64,000 bases of DNA from Chryseobacterium mucoviscidosis (GCF_002177115.1 NZ_MVAG01000108.1:1-64000), one strand, 5' to 3'. Shown: positions 25,508 through 35,234, numbered from the stretch's first letter. Program-made: numbers and translations. The notes: generated by a model not told the origin, from the sequence alone.

Positions 25508-26503
25508 ATGAAAAAATATATTTTAGGTATTTTTACTGTAGCAGTAGTAGCTTCGTGCGTAAGTAAGCAGGAAAGAGCAATGAAAAGTGCGGATAAAAAT
25601 CTTATCTTAAAAACTGCCAATGAAAACTTTGCTAAAAAGAAGTGGAAAAACGCTTTAGCACTTTACGACAGGCTTCCAAACCTTGTTGCAGGTACAGATG
25701 ATGCTCCCAATGTGGTTTTTAATTCGGCGTATGCGAATTATTATGACAAAAATTACAGATTAGCGGGAAATCAGTTTAAAAATTTTGCAATCAGCTTTCC
25801 TCAGGATAAAAGAAGGGAAGAGGCGGCATATATGTCTGCTCTGTGTTACTACGAAGGTTCAATGGATTATAATCTGGATCAGTCTACCACACAAACAGCA
25901 ATTAACGAACTTCAGGATTTCTTAAATAATTATCCGAACTCCGAAAGATCTAAAAATATCAATACGCTTATTGACGAACTGTCTTATAAGCTTGAGTTCA
26001 AAGCGTACGAAAATGCAAGACAATACTACAAAATGGCAGAATACAAAGCTGCCAATGTAGCATTTGAAAACGTTCTGGAAGATTTCCCGAGTACAAAACT
26101 TCGTCCGCAGATTTATGATTATATCGTAAAGTCCCGTTACGAACTGGCTACAAAATCGGTGTATGATCTTAAAGATGAACGTATAGAAAGCGCATTGGCC
26201 TTCACAAGACAGATCGAAAAGGAAATGCCGAACACCGAAGTTTCTAAAACTGCTTTGGAGATCAGAAGTAAGCTTGAAAAAGAAAAGAAAGAATTTGCTG
26301 TAGTTAAGAAAAATACAGAAGCAAGAATTGCCGTTTTAACGGAAAGACAGAAAAAGCTTGAAGCGAAGAATGCGGAACAGGCAAAAACCGTTCAGCAGGA
26401 GAAAGATCAGGTAGAAGCAGAAAAGAAAGCAATGCAGATCCAGAGGGACAGTGCAGCAATTAGCACACCTCCGCCGGCGGCGACTTTCAAAATTAAAAGA
26501 TAA
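25508..26503 (+). CDS. bamD: Outer-membrane assembly lipoprotein BamD
   Basis: 331 residues. A lipoprotein signal ends at the lipobox VASC (Cys at residue 17). Several TPR repeats follow (KKKWKNALALYDRL; YRLAGNQFKNFAISFPQDKRREEAAYMSALCYY; ELQDFLNNYPNSE; YKAANVAFENVLEDFPSTKLRPQI), the BamD scaffold that works with BamA. After residue 260 there is a charged coiled-coil extension ending in a Pro/Ala tail, usual in flavobacteria. It is the first gene of the conserved bamD-rpoZ-coaBC-DUF4835-recN cluster. Confidence 0.92.
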   Translation: MKKYILGIFTVAVVASCVSKQERAMKSADKNLILKTANENFAKKKWKNALALYDRLPNLVAGTDDAPNVVFNSAYANYYDKNYRLAGNQFKNFAISFPQDKRREEAAYMSALCYYEGSMDYNLDQSTTQTAINELQDFLNNYPNSERSKNINTLIDELSYKLEFKAYENARQYYKMAEYKAANVAFENVLEDFPSTKLRPQIYDYIVKSRYELATKSVYDLKDERIESALAFTRQIEKEMPNTEVSKTALEIRSKLEKEKKEFAVVKKNTEARIAVLTERQKKLEAKNAEQAKTVQQEKDQVEAEKKAMQIQRDSAAISTPPPAATFKIKR

Positions 26504-26507
26504 TTCG

Positions 26508-26515
26508 TAAATTTG
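26508..26515 (+). promoter_or_regulatory. -7 box of rpoZ
   Basis: TAAATTTG, 30 bp before the rpoZ start and just behind bamD, suggests an additional promoter inside the cluster. Confidence 0.6.
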
Positions 26516-26544
26516 CGAACTTAAATAAAATTAATATTCTCAAA

Positions 26545-26868
26545 ATGAGTGTAAAAGATACAAAAGCAGAAGTAAATACCATTACTTACGATAAGGATAA
26601 GATTGAAGACAAGGTAGGCTCAATCTACGAAGCGATTGTTATCATGGGAAAAAGAGCAGAGCAGATCAACGCTGAAATTCGTACAGAACTTCACAATAAG
26701 CTAGACGAGTTTGCTGTTCATAATTCTACATTGGAAGAAGTTTTCGAAAACAGAGAACAGATCGAGATCTCTAAACATTACGAAAAACTTCCAAAGCCAA
26801 CTTCTATTGCAATCGAAGAATGGCTGAACGAAGATGTGTACTTCAGAAAAACTGAAGAGAGAAAATAA
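26545..26868 (+). CDS. rpoZ: RNA polymerase omega subunit (Bacteroidota type)
   Basis: 107 residues. VGSIYEAIVIMGKRAEQINAEIRTELHNKLDEF matches the core helices of the omega/RPB6 fold, where the pattern ...A...A..R..Q is conserved. The C-terminal part FENREQIEISKHYEKLPKPTSIAIEEWL is typical of the Bacteroidota form. The subunit stabilises the beta' subunit. A hairpin terminator follows directly. Confidence 0.9.
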   Translation: MSVKDTKAEVNTITYDKDKIEDKVGSIYEAIVIMGKRAEQINAEIRTELHNKLDEFAVHNSTLEEVFENREQIEISKHYEKLPKPTSIAIEEWLNEDVYFRKTEERK

Positions 26869-26892
26869 AAATCAGTGTATTTTTTATATATG

Positions 26893-26930
26893 AAGGTCAT
26901 AAGGAAATCTTTTTCTTTATGACCTTTGTT
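26893..26930 (+). terminator. Terminator of rpoZ
   Basis: AAGGTCATAAGG pairs with CTTTATGACCTT (26893-26926), followed by TGTTG; the U-tract is poor. Confidence 0.7.
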
Positions 26931-26990
26931 GTTTAGACGGCTTTGTGAGAAAAAATAAGTAATTTAGTATTCTTAAAAAATTAAAATTGA

Positions 26991-28193
26991 ATGAGTCTTT
27001 CCGGTAAAAAAATTCTCATCGCGATTTCCGGAGGAATTGCAGCCTATAAAATTCATTTTCTGATCCGTGATTTTGTAAAAAAAGGAGCCGAAATTCAGGT
27101 GATTATGACGCCTGATGCAGAAAATTTTGTTACGAAACTCAGTATTTCCACTTTGTCTAAAAAGCCCGTTTATTCAGACTTTTACAGTGATAACGGGACG
27201 TGGAACAGCCATGTGGAAATGGCTTTGTGGGCAGACGTAATGATTGTTGCGCCATGCACGGCAAGTACATTGTCTAAAATGGTTCATGGGTTATGCGATA
27301 ATCTTGTAATTGCAACGTATATGTCTGCAAAATGTCCTGTTTTTATTGCTCCTGCAATGGATCTGGACATGTATGCGCATCCGTCCACAACAAAAAATCT
27401 GGAATTGGCAGAAAGTTTCGGACACCATATTATTCCGGCGGAAAGCGGTGAACTGGCAAGCGGATTAATCGGGCAGGGAAGAATGGCAGAACCGGAAACG
27501 ATAGTACATTCAATCGAAGATTTTTTTGACTCCAAAACTAAAAAAACATTAGCAGGGAAAACGGTTTTAATTACAGCCGGTCCAACGTATGAAGCCATTG
27601 ATCCTGTAAGATTCATCGGAAATCATTCCTCTGGAAAGATGGGGTTTTCTCTGGCGGAACAAGCTGCTAAAAGAGGCGCAAAAGTAATTTTAATTTCCGG
27701 ACCGAGTGCTCAGAAAATCAATAACGAAAATATTGAGCTGCATAAGGTAACCTCAGCAAAAGAAATGTTATCCAAAGTTCTGGAGTTTTACGATACAACA
27801 GACATCGGAATTGCGAGTGCAGCCGTTGCAGATTACGCTCCGAAAGAAATTGCCAAAGAAAAAATTAAAAAGAATGACGAAAATTTAACGATTGAACTGG
27901 TTAAAAATCCGGACATTCTTAAAACGATGGGCGAAAAGAAAACCCATCAGTTTTTAGTCGGTTTTGCATTGGAAACTCAGAACGAAGAGGAAAATGCCAA
28001 AGGAAAGCTGGAAAAGAAAAATCTGGATATGATTGTTCTTAATTCGCTTCGTGATGAAGGTGCCGGTTTTAAAAATGATACCAATAAAATAAAAATATTT
28101 ACCAAAACGGGAAAAACAGAATTTGATCTGAAATCTAAAGATGAAGTGGCAAAAGACATTTTGGATTTTGTTGAGTCTCAACTTTTAAAATAA
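26991..28193 (+). CDS. coaBC: Bifunctional phosphopantothenoylcysteine decarboxylase / phosphopantothenate-cysteine ligase
   Basis: 400 residues, two steps of coenzyme A synthesis. The N-terminal CoaC flavoprotein half (about 1-185) has SGGIAAYKI, the catalytic His region NSHVEMALWADVMIVAPCTASTLSKMVHGLCDNL and the flexible flap PVFIAPAMDLDMY. The C-terminal CoaB half begins GKTVLITAGPTYEAIDPVRFIGNHSSGKMG and ends with ENAKGKLEKKNLDMIVLN. The partner gene coaX (type III pantothenate kinase) is at 56965. Confidence 0.95.
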   Translation: MSLSGKKILIAISGGIAAYKIHFLIRDFVKKGAEIQVIMTPDAENFVTKLSISTLSKKPVYSDFYSDNGTWNSHVEMALWADVMIVAPCTASTLSKMVHGLCDNLVIATYMSAKCPVFIAPAMDLDMYAHPSTTKNLELAESFGHHIIPAESGELASGLIGQGRMAEPETIVHSIEDFFDSKTKKTLAGKTVLITAGPTYEAIDPVRFIGNHSSGKMGFSLAEQAAKRGAKVILISGPSAQKINNENIELHKVTSAKEMLSKVLEFYDTTDIGIASAAVADYAPKEIAKEKIKKNDENLTIELVKNPDILKTMGEKKTHQFLVGFALETQNEEENAKGKLEKKNLDMIVLNSLRDEGAGFKNDTNKIKIFTKTGKTEFDLKSKDEVAKDILDFVESQLLK

Positions 28194-28229
28194 TTTTAAT
28201 AAATTTCCGTTCTCAATTTTTAGTAGATA

Positions 28230-29138
28230 ATGAAAAAATTTTTAAGCATATTTTTACTTCTGTTTTTATTCAGTCAGAGTTTTTCTCAGGAGTTACTGGC
28301 AACCGTACAGGTAAATTCCCAGCAATTGGGTGGAAGTAACCAGTCTGCCTACAAAGCTCTGGAGAAAAGTCTGAGAGATTTCATCAACAATACAAGCTGG
28401 ACAGGAAAAAGACTTCAGAATTTTGAAAAAATAAAATCGAATTTCGCGATTGTGATCAGCGAAAGAGACGGAAACCGTTTCAGAGGAAGTATTGTGGTAC
28501 AGGCAGTTCGTCCGGTTTTCAACACCACGTATGAATCTCCTTTGCTTAACCTTCAGGATACAAGATTTTCTTTTGATTATGTGGAAAATGAAAACCTTAT
28601 CTTCAACGAAAGACAGTTTTCCGGAAAAAATTTGATTGATGTCATCAGTTTTTACGTTTATGTCATTTTGGGAATGGATGCAGACAGTTTTCAGTCGATG
28701 GCGGGAACACAATGGTATCAGAAAGCACAGCAGATTGCGCAGAACGGAGAATCTCAGAATACCTATGATGGCTGGAAGCAGATCAATGAACCGAGAAGCC
28801 GTTCTATCCTCATCAAAGAAATCATGAGCCCGAACTGGAGCCAGCTTCGCGCAACCATTTATTCTTATCACAGAGCGGGACTGGATAATCTGTTCAATCA
28901 GGATCAGAGTCAGGGGAAAAAAGTGATTTTTGATACTTTAATGCAGCTTAAACAATACGAAAACTCTTTTCAGCAGGCTTATTTCTTCAATCTTTTCATG
29001 GATTCCAAAGCAGATGAGATTTTCAATATCTTCAATACCGGAAATAACGGAGGAATTGTTCTGGGAGATCTTAAGAATGAAATGATCATCCTTTCGCCGA
29101 AAAATACCGAAGCAAGATGGAATAAATGGAAACAGTAA
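28230..29138 (+). CDS. DUF4835 family protein, PorD-like (type IX secretion)
   Basis: 302 residues with a signal peptide (FLSIFLLLFLFSQSFSQ). The mature part begins ELLATVQVNSQQLGGSNQSAYKALEKSLRDFINNTSW, the standard start of DUF4835. To my knowledge this family includes PorD, an accessory factor of the Bacteroidota type IX secretion system; I hold that link at moderate confidence. It lies between coaBC and recN as in many flavobacteria. No other secretion gene is in the window. Confidence 0.75.
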   Translation: MKKFLSIFLLLFLFSQSFSQELLATVQVNSQQLGGSNQSAYKALEKSLRDFINNTSWTGKRLQNFEKIKSNFAIVISERDGNRFRGSIVVQAVRPVFNTTYESPLLNLQDTRFSFDYVENENLIFNERQFSGKNLIDVISFYVYVILGMDADSFQSMAGTQWYQKAQQIAQNGESQNTYDGWKQINEPRSRSILIKEIMSPNWSQLRATIYSYHRAGLDNLFNQDQSQGKKVIFDTLMQLKQYENSFQQAYFFNLFMDSKADEIFNIFNTGNNGGIVLGDLKNEMIILSPKNTEARWNKWKQ

Positions 29139-29143
29139 TTCTC

Positions 29144-29174
29144 TTGAATTCTGAAATCTAAAGTTCTATATTTG
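29144..29174 (+). promoter_or_regulatory. Promoter of recN
   Basis: TTG (29144-29146), 20 nt, TATATTTG (29167-29174): a full match to the Bacteroidota consensus, 27 bp before recN. recN can therefore be expressed apart from the upstream cluster. Confidence 0.75.
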
Positions 29175-29200
29175 CAATAGCCAAATAATCGCTATTATCA

Positions 29201-30850
29201 ATGCTTTCGAGAATTTACATTAAAAACTTTGCCCTTATTGATACCCTTGAAGTATCATTACACAACGGTTTACAGGTGATTACCGGAGAAACCGGTGCGG
29301 GAAAATCTATTATTTTAGGTGCGCTCCGACTGATTTTGGGCGAAAGAGCTGATGTAAAATCAATCTCAAAAGCAGAAGAAAAAAGCATCGTAGAAACAGA
29401 ATTTTCCCTGAATAACCAGTTCAAAAAATTCTTTATCGAAAATGATCTTGATTATGAACATCAAACGATCATCCGTCGTGAAATTTTACCTTCCGGAAAA
29501 TCGAGGGCATTTATTAATGATGTTCCTGTGACGCTGGATATTTTAAAGGAACTGTCTTCTCAGTTGATCGACATTCACTCCCAGTTTGAAACGTCGAATC
29601 TTTTTACGGCAGAATATCAGTTTAAAATCATCGACGGACTTTCTGAAAACAAGCAGATCATTCATGAGTATCAGAATGAATTTTCAGATTTTCAAAGTCT
29701 TAAAACACAGCTTAAAAAATTGCAGACGCAGCTTTCGGATTCCAATAAAGAAAGTGACTATAAAGCATTTCTTCTGAACGAACTTGAGGAACTTCATCTG
29801 GATAATGTAGATTATGAAGAACTTCAGAATCAGCTTTCCATTCAGGAAAATGCGGAAATGATCTCCGATAATCTGGCTCAGGTTTTATCAAGATTTCATC
29901 AGGAAGAAGTAGGAATTTTATCCTTTTTTAATGAAGCGAAGAACAAACTTGCCAAAATTGCTGAAGTTTCCCAGAGTTTTGCGGAACTTGATGAAAGGCT
30001 TGAAATGTCTTTTGTGGAATTAAAAGACATTATCTCCGAGCTGGAAGATGAAGCGGAAAGCATAGAAGTAAATCCTGAAAATTTAGCATTACTGGTTGAA
30101 TTAAATAACAGAATCAATAATCTTTTTGTAAAACATAACGTTTCCGATCTTACAGAACTCAAAGAAATCAGAGATCAGTTAGCCGGAGAACAACAAGGTG
30201 CGTCCGAACTGGAGGCTCAGATTGAGGAGGTAGAAGAAAATATTTCCAAAAAGGAAAAAACACTTCAGTCTTTGGCTGAAAAGCTTTCGAAAAACAGAAA
30301 GAAAAGCATTCCTGTTTTCATCAAAAAAGCAGAATCTTTACTGAAAAAACTAGGTCTTGAAAAAGCCAGAGTTGATATTGAACTGCACGATTCTTCGGAT
30401 TTCAACCCATTTGGAAAAGAAAATATCCAGCTTTTGTTTCAGGCAAACTCAGGATTTCCGTTAAAGCCTATTCAAACGGCAATTTCCGGTGGTGAAAGAT
30501 CAAGGGTAATGTTGGCGGTAAAAAAGATCATTGCAGAAAGTGATGAACTTCCAACCTTAATTTTAGACGAAATCGATACCGGAGTTTCCGGAAAAGTAGC
30601 CGAAGAGATCGGAAATCTGATGCGTGAAATGTCTGCCGATATGCAACTAATCGTCATCTCTCACTTAGCGCAGGTTGCCGCAAAAGGGAACAACAATTAT
30701 AAAGTGCTGAAACAAGACATCGCCGGAAAAACCCAGTCTACTATAGTTCCATTAAGTGACGAAGAAAAGCTGAACGAGATTGCCCAGTTGCTTTCCGGAA
30801 GTAAGATTACCGAAGCGGCTTTGGCGCAGGCGAAAGAATTGATAGGATAA
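29201..30850 (+). CDS. recN: DNA repair protein RecN
   Basis: 549 residues of an SMC-like ATPase acting early at double-strand breaks. Walker A GETGAGKSIIL is at residues 28-38. A coiled-coil middle (about 150-370) is rich in Glu, Lys and Gln. The C-terminal signature SGGERSRVMLAVKKII precedes Walker B LPTLILDEIDTGVSG. The end (QLIVISHLAQVAAKGNNNYKVLK) is typical. It has its own consensus promoter and terminator. Confidence 0.95.
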   Translation: MLSRIYIKNFALIDTLEVSLHNGLQVITGETGAGKSIILGALRLILGERADVKSISKAEEKSIVETEFSLNNQFKKFFIENDLDYEHQTIIRREILPSGKSRAFINDVPVTLDILKELSSQLIDIHSQFETSNLFTAEYQFKIIDGLSENKQIIHEYQNEFSDFQSLKTQLKKLQTQLSDSNKESDYKAFLLNELEELHLDNVDYEELQNQLSIQENAEMISDNLAQVLSRFHQEEVGILSFFNEAKNKLAKIAEVSQSFAELDERLEMSFVELKDIISELEDEAESIEVNPENLALLVELNNRINNLFVKHNVSDLTELKEIRDQLAGEQQGASELEAQIEEVEENISKKEKTLQSLAEKLSKNRKKSIPVFIKKAESLLKKLGLEKARVDIELHDSSDFNPFGKENIQLLFQANSGFPLKPIQTAISGGERSRVMLAVKKIIAESDELPTLILDEIDTGVSGKVAEEIGNLMREMSADMQLIVISHLAQVAAKGNNNYKVLKQDIAGKTQSTIVPLSDEEKLNEIAQLLSGSKITEAALAQAKELIG

Positions 30851-30873
30851 TTTTTAACGAAATAAAAGATATA

Positions 30874-30903
30874 GGACTTCTGGATTTCAGAGGTCTTTTT
30901 TTA
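30874..30903 (+). terminator. Terminator of recN
   Basis: GGACTTCTG pairs with CAGAGGTC (one mismatch), followed by seven T. Confidence 0.85.
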
Positions 30904-30925
30904 TATTTGAATTTTATCTATAATC

Positions 30926-31591
30926 ATGAAGCAATTATTAATTGTCATATTCTCGCTCTTTTTACATTTAGTGTACAGTCAAAACTGTGGCTGTTCAAAA
31001 AAGCCGGAATTAAAAAGCTTAATTTCCTGTCAACCGACAGTATTTAAAAATAAAGCAAAAATATATTGGGAATACAACTGCAATGCTTCCTGGATTACGT
31101 TTCAAAAAGGGAAAATTCGGCGTAAAATATATTCGCTGGATAAAAAGACAATGGAATTTACGACCAGATTAGGATACATTCAGTGGACTGAATATAAAAA
31201 TTCATTTTTGATAGAAAACAGCAAGGCTTCCGGATGTTGTGATCCTCATGAATATATTCTTTACAGCAAAGAAACAGGGAAAAAGATTGCTGAACTGGGA
31301 ACTGCAATTTTTAGCGATGATTCTTCCAAGAATCCTTATGTATTGACAATGTCGGGAAATGATGAAGTATTATTTACTAATCTCAATACCAATCAATCTT
31401 GCAGAATAAAAGTTTCTCAAAATAAAATTGAAAATACGCTGAAAAACTCGGATATATTGTATGCAGAAGAATTGTTTGAAAATTTTCAGTTTAAAAAAGG
31501 AATACTATCCATGCAGCTAAAATATAAAGATTCCAGAAATTTCTGGAAAAAGGAAAAAATCTTTTTAGATACAGCCAAAGATTGTAACTAA
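30926..31591 (+). CDS. Secreted protein of unknown function
   Basis: 221 residues. Signal peptide QLLIVIFSLFLHLVYSQ. The mature N-terminus is Cys-rich (NCGCSKKPELKSLISCQ), and a second group is at GCCDPHEYILYSKETGKKI. The rest is predicted beta-rich. I do not recognise the family. It is a single gene between recN and the DUF5687 operon. Confidence 0.6.
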   Translation: MKQLLIVIFSLFLHLVYSQNCGCSKKPELKSLISCQPTVFKNKAKIYWEYNCNASWITFQKGKIRRKIYSLDKKTMEFTTRLGYIQWTEYKNSFLIENSKASGCCDPHEYILYSKETGKKIAELGTAIFSDDSSKNPYVLTMSGNDEVLFTNLNTNQSCRIKVSQNKIENTLKNSDILYAEELFENFQFKKGILSMQLKYKDSRNFWKKEKIFLDTAKDCN

Positions 31592-31653
31592 TTAAGCTCC
31601 TGTATATAATTTCTGTAACAATTCTATCTTTATACAAACTAATGTAATAAAAG

Positions 31654-33126
31654 ATGGCTATGTTTTTAAAATTCCTCAGGTTAGAAATCAAAAGCTTTTT
31701 TCGGGGCAGTTCTTTAGGGATCAATCTGGCAATGAAGATTCTTCGATTTATCGGGATTCTTTATTTTATGGCTTGTCTTGTGGGAGGAGCTTTCGGCGCA
31801 TTTTTTTATATTCAGGAAGAAATGCATCAGAATCCCATAAAAGTGGTTTCAAAATTCATGATTGCAGCCTGGGCGGTTGACCTCATTGTCAAATACATAT
31901 GGCAGGAATTGCCGACACAGAATATAAAGCCGTTTCTTACGCTCAATATTCCCAAAAAGACATTGGTGAATTATATGCTGGGAAAAACATTTCTGTCTGC
32001 TTTCAGTTGGTTCAATTCCCTGTTCCTGATTACTTTTTCCATCATTGCATTATTCAACGGATATGATGTTTTAGGCGTTGTGGGATGGCTGATCGGGATT
32101 TCGCTGTTATTTTACCTCAATAATTTTATCAACATTCTTTTTAACGATAAAGAAACCATTGCCATTGTTGTCGGATGTATTTTTGCAGCGGTTGCAGGAT
32201 TGGCGTATTACAATATTGTTCCGGTTCTGGATAATTCTGAGCAGTTTTTTTATAATTTTTTTGAAAGGCCTTATTTTGTAGTGATTTCAATCGGGTTGTT
32301 TTTCGGGCTGTGTAAAATCTGCTACAATCATATCCGAAAAATATTTTATCTGGATGAAGGTCTGGAAGCTAAAAAAGAAATCGGAAAAACCGAGAATATT
32401 ACCTTTCTCAACAAATACGGTGCAATCGGAACGTTCATCAATAACGATATTAAAATGCTGAAACGCAATAAGGTAACGAAAGGAATTTTGTGGGGAAGCA
32501 TTATGTTTCTTTTCTACGGATTGCTGATGTTTTCGTCACCGATTTACAAAACACCTGCGATGATGATGTTCATGGGATTATTTGTAACCGGAGGATTTCA
32601 GTTTATGTTCGGACAGAGGGTTCCTGCTTTCGACAGCTCTTATTATCCTTTGATGATGACGCTGAATGTTCCTTACAAAGAATATCTGAAAGCAAAATGG
32701 TGGCTGATGAATATTGTCACCGCTTTTTCTATGATTCTGGCGGTTTGCTATGCCTATTTCGGCTGGGAAATGTATCTTACCTTCTTAACTGCCGGAATTT
32801 ACAATATCGGGGTAAATTCCCAGTTTACACTTTGGTCGGGCGCTTTTAACAAAACGCAGATGGATCTTAATGCCAAAGAAAAAAGATTCGGACAGAAAAA
32901 CAGCTTTAACGTGAAAGCGCTTCTACTTTTAATTCCAAAGATGTTTCTTCCGATGCTTGTTTTCGCATTGATGCAGAAATTTTTCAGTATTACAGCGGGA
33001 GTTATCAGTATCGGAGTTCTGGGAGTAATCGGATTTTTTATCAGGGAAAAGATATTCGATATTATCGTAAAACATTACAAGGTAGAAAAATACAGCACAT
33101 TAGAAGCATTCAAAAACAAAGATTAA
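31654..33126 (+). CDS. DUF5687 family membrane protein (ABC exporter permease)
   Basis: 490 residues with about ten hydrophobic helices. The start FLKFLRLEIKSFFRGSSLGINLAMKILRFIG is characteristic of DUF5687. The ATP-binding protein of the pair begins 1 bp after its stop, so the two form an ABC-2-like transporter. Substrate is unknown. Confidence 0.8.
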   Translation: MAMFLKFLRLEIKSFFRGSSLGINLAMKILRFIGILYFMACLVGGAFGAFFYIQEEMHQNPIKVVSKFMIAAWAVDLIVKYIWQELPTQNIKPFLTLNIPKKTLVNYMLGKTFLSAFSWFNSLFLITFSIIALFNGYDVLGVVGWLIGISLLFYLNNFINILFNDKETIAIVVGCIFAAVAGLAYYNIVPVLDNSEQFFYNFFERPYFVVISIGLFFGLCKICYNHIRKIFYLDEGLEAKKEIGKTENITFLNKYGAIGTFINNDIKMLKRNKVTKGILWGSIMFLFYGLLMFSSPIYKTPAMMMFMGLFVTGGFQFMFGQRVPAFDSSYYPLMMTLNVPYKEYLKAKWWLMNIVTAFSMILAVCYAYFGWEMYLTFLTAGIYNIGVNSQFTLWSGAFNKTQMDLNAKEKRFGQKNSFNVKALLLLIPKMFLPMLVFALMQKFFSITAGVISIGVLGVIGFFIREKIFDIIVKHYKVEKYSTLEAFKNKD

Positions 33127-33127
33127 T

Positions 33128-33859
33128 ATGATCACCATTAATAATTTAACAAAAACATACGGTAAAGCAACCGTTTTAAATATAGAACATCTGGAAATCC
33201 CGAAAGGGGAAACGTTCGGTCTTGTAGGAAACAACGGAGCCGGAAAAACCACTCTTTTCAGCTTAATGCTTGATCTTATTCAGGCTTCTACGGGATTTGT
33301 AAGCATCGACGGGATAAAAGTAAATGAATCTGAAGCATGGAAAAACAAAGTTTCCGCTTTTGTAGATGATTCTTTCCTCATCGGATATCTTACACCGGAA
33401 GAATATTTCTATTTCATCGGGGAACTGAGAGGACAGAACAAAGCTTCTGTTGATGCCTTTTTAAAACAGTTTCATGATCTTTTCAGCGGAGAAATTTTAA
33501 ACTCCGGAAAATACGTCCGCGATCTTTCCAAAGGAAACCAGAAAAAAGTTGGAATTGTAGGAGCCATCATCGGAAATCCCGAAATCATTATTCTGGATGA
33601 ACCTTTTGCCAATCTGGATCCTTCCACACAGATCAAGCTTAAAAATTTAATTAAAGAACTGTCTAAACAAGATGGGGTGACTTTCCTTATTTCCAGCCAC
33701 GATCTTTCGCATACCACAGAAGTCTGCAACAGAATTGTAGTCGTAAACAAAGGGCAATTGGTAAAAGATATTCAGACCAATCCTGAAACTCTGAAAGATC
33801 TGGAACAGTATTTTGCCGATCAGATTTCAAGTCCGGCAGAAGAGAATTCTGCATTATAG
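33128..33859 (+). CDS. ABC transporter ATP-binding protein
   Basis: 243 residues. Walker A GNNGAGKTTLFSL near residue 34, a short signature RDLSKGNQKKVGIVGAIIG (LSKGN in place of LSGGQ), Walker B EIIILDEPFANLDP and the H-loop ISSHDLSHT. The KGNQKK signature is common in ABC-2-type exporters. It works with the DUF5687 permease 1 bp upstream. Confidence 0.92.
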   Translation: MITINNLTKTYGKATVLNIEHLEIPKGETFGLVGNNGAGKTTLFSLMLDLIQASTGFVSIDGIKVNESEAWKNKVSAFVDDSFLIGYLTPEEYFYFIGELRGQNKASVDAFLKQFHDLFSGEILNSGKYVRDLSKGNQKKVGIVGAIIGNPEIIILDEPFANLDPSTQIKLKNLIKELSKQDGVTFLISSHDLSHTTEVCNRIVVVNKGQLVKDIQTNPETLKDLEQYFADQISSPAEENSAL

Positions 33860-33943
33860 ATAATACCAATACATCAAATTTGAAAATCATGCATCAAAAA
33901 TTGTGGTACATCATTTAATTTTGTGAAAGTTAAAATTTAATCT

Positions 33944-34576
33944 ATGGAATTAATTGAAAAACTGAACTGGAGATACGCTACCAAAGCTATGAACGGTCAG
34001 AAAGTACCACAGGAAAAAGTGGATAGAATATTAGAAGCAGCAAGACTGGCTCCTACATCAAGCGGTCTACAGCCTTTTGAAATTATAGTGATTACCAATC
34101 AGGAAGTTAAAGAACAGATCAAGCCTCATGCATGGAATCAGCCGCAGATTACAGATTGTTCGCATCTATTGGTTTTTGCAGCGTGGGATACTTACACAGA
34201 AGAAAGAATCAATGCAATGTTTGATCTTACCAATGAAATAAGAGGATTTAAAAATGAAGGTTGGGAAAATTACAGACAAAGTCTTTTAAATACTTATCCG
34301 CAAAGATCTGCAGAAGAAAACTTCACTCATGCCGCAAAACAGGCTTATATCGGTTTTGGAGCAGCGATTATTGCAGCCGCTTTCGAAGAGGTAGATTCTA
34401 CCCCGATGGAAGGCTTTGTTCCGGAAGAAGTTGATAAGGTTTTAAACCTGCAGGAAAAAGGTTTAAAAAGCGTTCTTTTGTTACCAATCGGGTACAGAGA
34501 TGCTTCCAATGACTGGTTAGTGAATTTAACCAAAGTAAGAAAACCAAAAGAAGAATTCATTACAGAAATCAAGTAA
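33944..34576 (+). CDS. NAD(P)H-dependent oxidoreductase, nitroreductase family
   Basis: 210 residues, FMN-dependent NfsB-like fold. NWRYATKAMNG at the start and LEAARLAPTSSGLQPFEIIVI bind FMN. QAYIGFGAAIIAAAFEEVDSTPMEGF and LLPIGYRDASND are the second family block. The physiological substrate (quinones, nitro compounds or flavin) cannot be told from sequence. It is a single-gene unit ended by a strong bidirectional hairpin. Confidence 0.88.
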   Translation: MELIEKLNWRYATKAMNGQKVPQEKVDRILEAARLAPTSSGLQPFEIIVITNQEVKEQIKPHAWNQPQITDCSHLLVFAAWDTYTEERINAMFDLTNEIRGFKNEGWENYRQSLLNTYPQRSAEENFTHAAKQAYIGFGAAIIAAAFEEVDSTPMEGFVPEEVDKVLNLQEKGLKSVLLLPIGYRDASNDWLVNLTKVRKPKEEFITEIK

Positions 34577-34599
34577 TTATTGATTATTTTACTCATAGA

Positions 34600-34640
34600 A
34601 ACACCCTTTCAATTGCTGAAAGGGTGTTTTATTTATTTTT
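34600..34640. terminator. Bidirectional terminator
   Basis: AACACCCTTTCA (34600-34611) pairs exactly with TGAAAGGGTGTT (34617-34628), followed by a T-rich run. It separates the nitroreductase from the toxin-antitoxin pair. Confidence 0.9.
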
Positions 34641-34953
34641 CGCGATCTATCTTTTTAGGATTTTGTCTTGTATCAAAAACATCTGCAATTTTAATCAACT
34701 GATTTTCCTCGTCTACAGAGTAAATAATTTTATAGTTCGATTCTACAAGATAATGATATTTGATGATTCTGTTTTCAAGTAAAAATTCTGTCTGACCCAT
34801 TTTGGGGTTGTCAATTAATTTATCCGGAGCTTTTAGAATTCTCGTAACAATTTTCAAAGCAACTTTGTAGCTTCCTGATGTCAACTCATGGTAGTTAAAA
34901 ATATCATCAATCTGCTTTTCTGAAAATTCCGACCAAATGATTTTATATTTCAC
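34633..34953 (-). CDS. ParE/RelE-family toxin
   Basis: 106 residues. IIWSEFSEKQIDDIFNYHE at the N-terminus, then ILKAPDKLIDNPKMGQTEFLLENRIIKYHYLVESNYKIIYSVDEENQLIKIADVFDTRQNP, the ParE layout with the basic strand and the final DVFDTRQNP. ParE toxins poison gyrase and RelE toxins cut mRNA; sequence alone does not decide. It overlaps the antitoxin gene by 4 bp (ATGA) and is translated after it. Confidence 0.85.
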   Translation of the reverse strand: MKYKIIWSEFSEKQIDDIFNYHELTSGSYKVALKIVTRILKAPDKLIDNPKMGQTEFLLENRIIKYHYLVESNYKIIYSVDEENQLIKIADVFDTRQNPKKIDREK

Positions 34954-35186
34954 CTTTCGTATTTTGACAGAAGTTCAGAAGTGGTTTTGAATTTTTTATT
35001 GTTGAAGTCATCTTCAGATCTTGAAATTCTTTCATTCATTTCTTCTGTGGAGAAAGGTTTAAATTGATTTTCTTCATCCATATTTTTAGCTTTCTTCATG
35101 AGTTTTTCAAACTGAACAATCATTTCCTCACTCTGAAGGTTGAGGAAAGCCTGTATAAAAGCTAATTTTCTGCTTTGGATATCCAT
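34950..35186 (-). CDS. Antitoxin of the ParE/RelE-type pair
   Basis: 78 residues, first gene of the operon. The helical N-terminal part (SRKLAFIQAFLNLQSEEMIVQFEKLMKKAK) and charged C-terminal tail (FSTEEMNERISRSEDDFNNKKFKTTSELLSKYER) are typical of flavobacterial antitoxins encoded 4 bp ahead of ParE toxins. The C-terminus should wrap the toxin. It may repress its own promoter. Confidence 0.75.
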   Translation of the reverse strand: MDIQSRKLAFIQAFLNLQSEEMIVQFEKLMKKAKNMDEENQFKPFSTEEMNERISRSEDDFNNKKFKTTSELLSKYER

Positions 35187-35234
35187 TTTTAGAAATATTT
35201 GATAATCAAATGTATAAAAATTATTTTAAAATTA